Below are positions 34,112 through 35,774 of a stretch of DNA of 35,774 bases, piece by piece (positions within the stretch are counted from its first letter, which is position 1; every line of letters begins with the position of its first letter). A program made the position numbers and the translations under genes. The stretch comes from an uncultured Scytonema sp. (GTDB taxonomy: Bacteria > Cyanobacteriota > Cyanobacteriia > Cyanobacteriales > Nostocaceae), in the NCBI GenBank assembly GCA_937873135.1, contig CALMVQ010000248.1, positions 1 through 35,774 of the forward strand, written 5' to 3'. The notes below the pieces were generated by a model. The model was not told where the DNA came from. It was given only the letters and a program-made list of their open reading frames with translations, and did no database searches.

Positions 34112-34249
34112 CTCAGGTTGTTTGAGTTTAATCACGTGCAGCTTTATTTACACGATATTTTGGGGCATCCTGTAGATATAGGAAGACCACAAGCTTTGAG
34201 GGAACATGTACGGGAACTTATTCTTAAGGAGGCTATCCGTGCCATCTAG
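34112..34249 (+). pseudogene. mntA: MntA-type nucleotidyltransferase antitoxin, C-terminal remnant
   Basis: The frame ending at 34249 reads LRLFEFNHVQLYLHDILGHP then VDIGRPQALREHVRELILKE and AIRAI. This is the C-terminal part of MNT-domain proteins (LFEF...L..LLG..VDL...L....R..VL.EAI). The catalytic N-terminal half with GSX10DXD is absent; the preceding 30 codons from ATG 34022 are unrelated hydrophobic sequence. It overlaps the HepT gene start by 11 bases, the normal layout of the pair. MntA normally AMPylates HepT to neutralise it; this copy cannot. Confidence 0.7.
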
Positions 34250-34592
34250 AGAATGACCACTTCGTATTCAAGACATACTTATATCCGTAAATGATATCCT
34301 ACAACGCACCGCAGACATGAAATGTGAGGAATTTTTGGCAAATCGTTTTATTACAAAAGCTGTACTTTATGACTTTGTAATTATAGGTGAAGCTACTAAA
34401 AATATCCCTGTTGAAATTAGATCTTGTTATCCAGAGATCCCTTGGAGTTTGATGGGAAAGATGCGAAATGTTATGACTCACAAAGATTTCCAAGTGGACT
34501 TGGAGATATTTTGGAACACTATCCAGGACAGCCTTCCATTGCTAATACCACAAATACAAGATTTAATGGAGCGCGAAGGAATAGAACAATAG
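34239..34592 (+). pseudogene. hepT: HepT-type RNase toxin with premature stop
   Basis: From GTG 34239 the reading is VPSRE, stop, PLRIQDILISVNDILQRTAD then MKCEEFLANRFITKAVLYDF. Homologues as I recall have SREWRLRIQDI, so the TGA at 34254-34256 would be a Trp codon turned to stop. The rest of the 117 codons is intact: VIIGEATKNIP, WSLMGKMRNVMTHKDFQVDL. The HepT motif is RX4HXY; here it is RNVMTHKD, so the Tyr that MntA AMPylates is Asp. A shorter protein could start at ATG 34317 (91 residues), missing the first helix. I judge it inactive or attenuated, consistent with loss of its antitoxin. Confidence 0.75.
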
Positions 34593-34662
34593 AAAGTTCG
34601 TGAAAATTAATGATGCATTGTTGAAATTCTTAGTTGGGGGTAACGGTATATCTAACTTGATA

Positions 34663-35682
34663 TTACTCTGAGGCACTCGTTTGGCTTGCTGCTGAAAGTT
34701 GAGGACTTAATTTAACTGTGTATGAACGAGAACGGGACGGCTGATTGAAAGCGCGATCGCGTTGCAATTTAGAGTTATTTCCACGCAAGCGGTTTTGATA
34801 TGCTGGTGAAAGTTTAGGACTTAACATAAAAGTATAGGAACGATAACCTGATCGCCCAATCAAAGCGCGGCGCTGTAGTTTAGAACGATCGCTAAGCAAG
34901 CGGTAGCTGAATAGAGCGACTACGCCGACTGATAAACTAAACAAACCTCCCCAGTTTAGCCAACTCAAATCAAAGCGATCGCTATCCGAAGGAGCGTTGG
35001 TTTTTTGATAATTCTTGGCGTCTTTAATAAGACTGGCACGTGTGGCATTATTACTTAAAACTATCCCCCCATAGTTTTTATGAGTAGCGTTCTTCATATC
35101 ACCAGAATTTTTACCATTACTGTTCTTGATATTGAGACTATTCGTTTTTGGAGTCTTGTAAGTCTTACTAATACCGTAGATCGTTCCCTGATAAGTTGTC
35201 TTACCATAATTCCTGCTAGTACCGTAAGTTGTAATACCATAGTTCTTACTAGTACCGTTGACATGAGTCTCGTTCATCGTGCCGATGCTATGTGTTGTTA
35301 CCGTACCGTTTGTGCCAGTATTGTAAGTATCGTGAGCCGTACCACCGTAAGTTATTGCAGTACCGTTTGTACCAGTATTATAAATCTTTGCTTTACCGTA
35401 AGCCGTACCACCGTAATTTATTGCAGTACTGTTTGTACCAGGATGATAAGTCTTTGCTGTACCGTAAGACGTACCACCATAAGTCTTGGTACCACCGTAA
35501 GTTGTCCCAGTACCGTAAGCCGTAGCACTATAAGTTTTTGCAGTACCGTAAGTCGTACCAGTACTGTAATTCGTGGCAAAGCCTATTTTGACTTGAGCTT
35601 GTACGGGCATAGCTAAAGGCATGGATAAAGTGATCGCAAAGGTGTTGATCCAAACAGCTTTAGTTAAATGAAAAAGCTTCAT
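34663..35682 (-). CDS. Exported Tyr-Gly-Thr repeat protein with C-terminal membrane anchor
   Basis: The start is ATG 35680-35682, supported by AAAGGA nine bases upstream; a longer frame to 35754 adds no sense. The protein has 339 residues. Residues 1-30 are a signal peptide (MKLFHLTKAVWINTFAITLS ... PVQAQ). Residues about 35-200 are built of degenerate short units of the type GT-x-YGT-x-K-x-Y (GTTYGTAKTYSATAYGTGTT, GGTKTYGGTSYGTAKTYHPG). A spacer precedes a membrane helix at about 248-268 (WGGLFSLSVGVVALFSYRLL). The tail has two copies of SKLQR...RSYT-x-x-LSP-x-LS, basic and probably cytoplasmic. I know no such family. The Tyr/Thr/Gly-rich repeats suggest an extracellular or sheath-associated structural role, which is inference. 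Confidence 0.7.
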   Translation of the reverse strand: MKLFHLTKAVWINTFAITLSMPLAMPVQAQVKIGFATNYSTGTTYGTAKTYSATAYGTGTTYGGTKTYGGTSYGTAKTYHPGTNSTAINYGGTAYGKAKIYNTGTNGTAITYGGTAHDTYNTGTNGTVTTHSIGTMNETHVNGTSKNYGITTYGTSRNYGKTTYQGTIYGISKTYKTPKTNSLNIKNSNGKNSGDMKNATHKNYGGIVLSNNATRASLIKDAKNYQKTNAPSDSDRFDLSWLNWGGLFSLSVGVVALFSYRLLSDRSKLQRRALIGRSGYRSYTFMLSPKLSPAYQNRLRGNNSKLQRDRAFNQPSRSRSYTVKLSPQLSAASQTSASE

Positions 35683-35727
35683 ACTTGTAGGTCCTTTGAT
35701 AGTCTCAATTATATGTATGGGTACTAG

Positions 35728-35774
35728 TGCAACAAGGCAAAAGTAAAAAGTCAAAAGGCACTCATAATGAAATC
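35728..35774 (-). repeat. 47-bp inverted repeat, right copy at window edge
   Basis: The last 47 bases (GCAACAAGGCAAAAGTAAAA ... CTCATAATGAAATC) are the exact reverse complement of 29738-29784. The window ends inside the match, so its full extent is unknown. Confidence 0.9.

Noticed and set aside
35080-35616. Plus-strand open frame of 178 codons opposite the Tyr-Gly-Thr protein
   Set aside because: It is the mirror of the repeat DNA; the minus frame has signal peptide, ribosome site and membrane anchor.

Overview
The window looks like chromosome of a filamentous, probably heterocyst-forming cyanobacterium (Nostocales). The grounds are frequent HIP1 octamers (GCGATCGC), moderate to low GC, Uma2 (DUF820) genes, short tandem heptamers and palindromic repeats between genes, and a set of cyanobacterial-type proteins (RRM RNA-binding protein, GDT1-type transporter, mersacidin-like lanthipeptide leader). 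Naming a genus would be guesswork.

Layout. 1-3.1 kb is a decayed accessory stretch: the start of a Uma2 gene leaving the left edge, a coiled-coil remnant, a frameshifted ABC-3 metal permease fragment, an intact tRNA-Phe(GAA), an intact Uma2 gene, and a frameshifted AAA-ATPase remnant. 3.2-13.4 kb holds mostly stable housekeeping genes: a DUF4870 membrane protein, peptide chain release factor 3, a large M48-like membrane protein with a damaged zinc motif, an RRM protein, two cyanobacterial hypotheticals and an NFACT/RqcH ribosome-quality-control protein. 13.4-15.1 kb has no convincing gene but holds hairpins, a candidate small RNA with a strong terminator, and a three-copy repeat. 15.1-15.97 kb is a GDT1/TMEM165 manganese exporter-type gene behind a recognisable yybP-ykoY manganese riboswitch and promoter.

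16.5-21.3 kb is a high-affinity iron uptake locus: a lipoprotein, a two-domain multicopper oxidase and an FTR1 permease. The lipoprotein's C-terminal domain resembles two repeats in the periplasmic part of the permease, which ties the three genes into one probable ferroxidase-permease system. 21.8-23.0 kb holds toxin-antitoxin debris (truncated ParE-like toxin, intact Phd-like antitoxin, DUF433 protein) and a more GC-rich patch.

23.4-27.5 kb is a compact class II lanthipeptide cluster: a consensus-like promoter, one mersacidin-type precursor and a complete LanM synthetase, with no transporter, protease or immunity gene in view. It is followed by a MOSC-domain protein, a KirBac-type potassium channel, a small lipoprotein and a CPA2 cation/proton antiporter. 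29.5-35.8 kb is again repeat-rich: two related hairpin elements, one copy of a 47-bp inverted repeat about 6 kb from a second copy that runs into the right edge, IS200/IS605-like hairpins, a native His-rich small protein, a doubly broken MntA/HepT toxin-antitoxin pair, and a secreted or membrane-anchored Tyr-Gly-Thr repeat protein.

The most interesting items are the shared iron-binding-like domain across the FTR1 locus, the minimal lanthipeptide cluster, the Mn riboswitch whose P1 strand also fits a competing hairpin, the M48 protein with an Asn in place of the first zinc His, and the hairpin element family. All family assignments come from reading motifs by eye; no database search was run.
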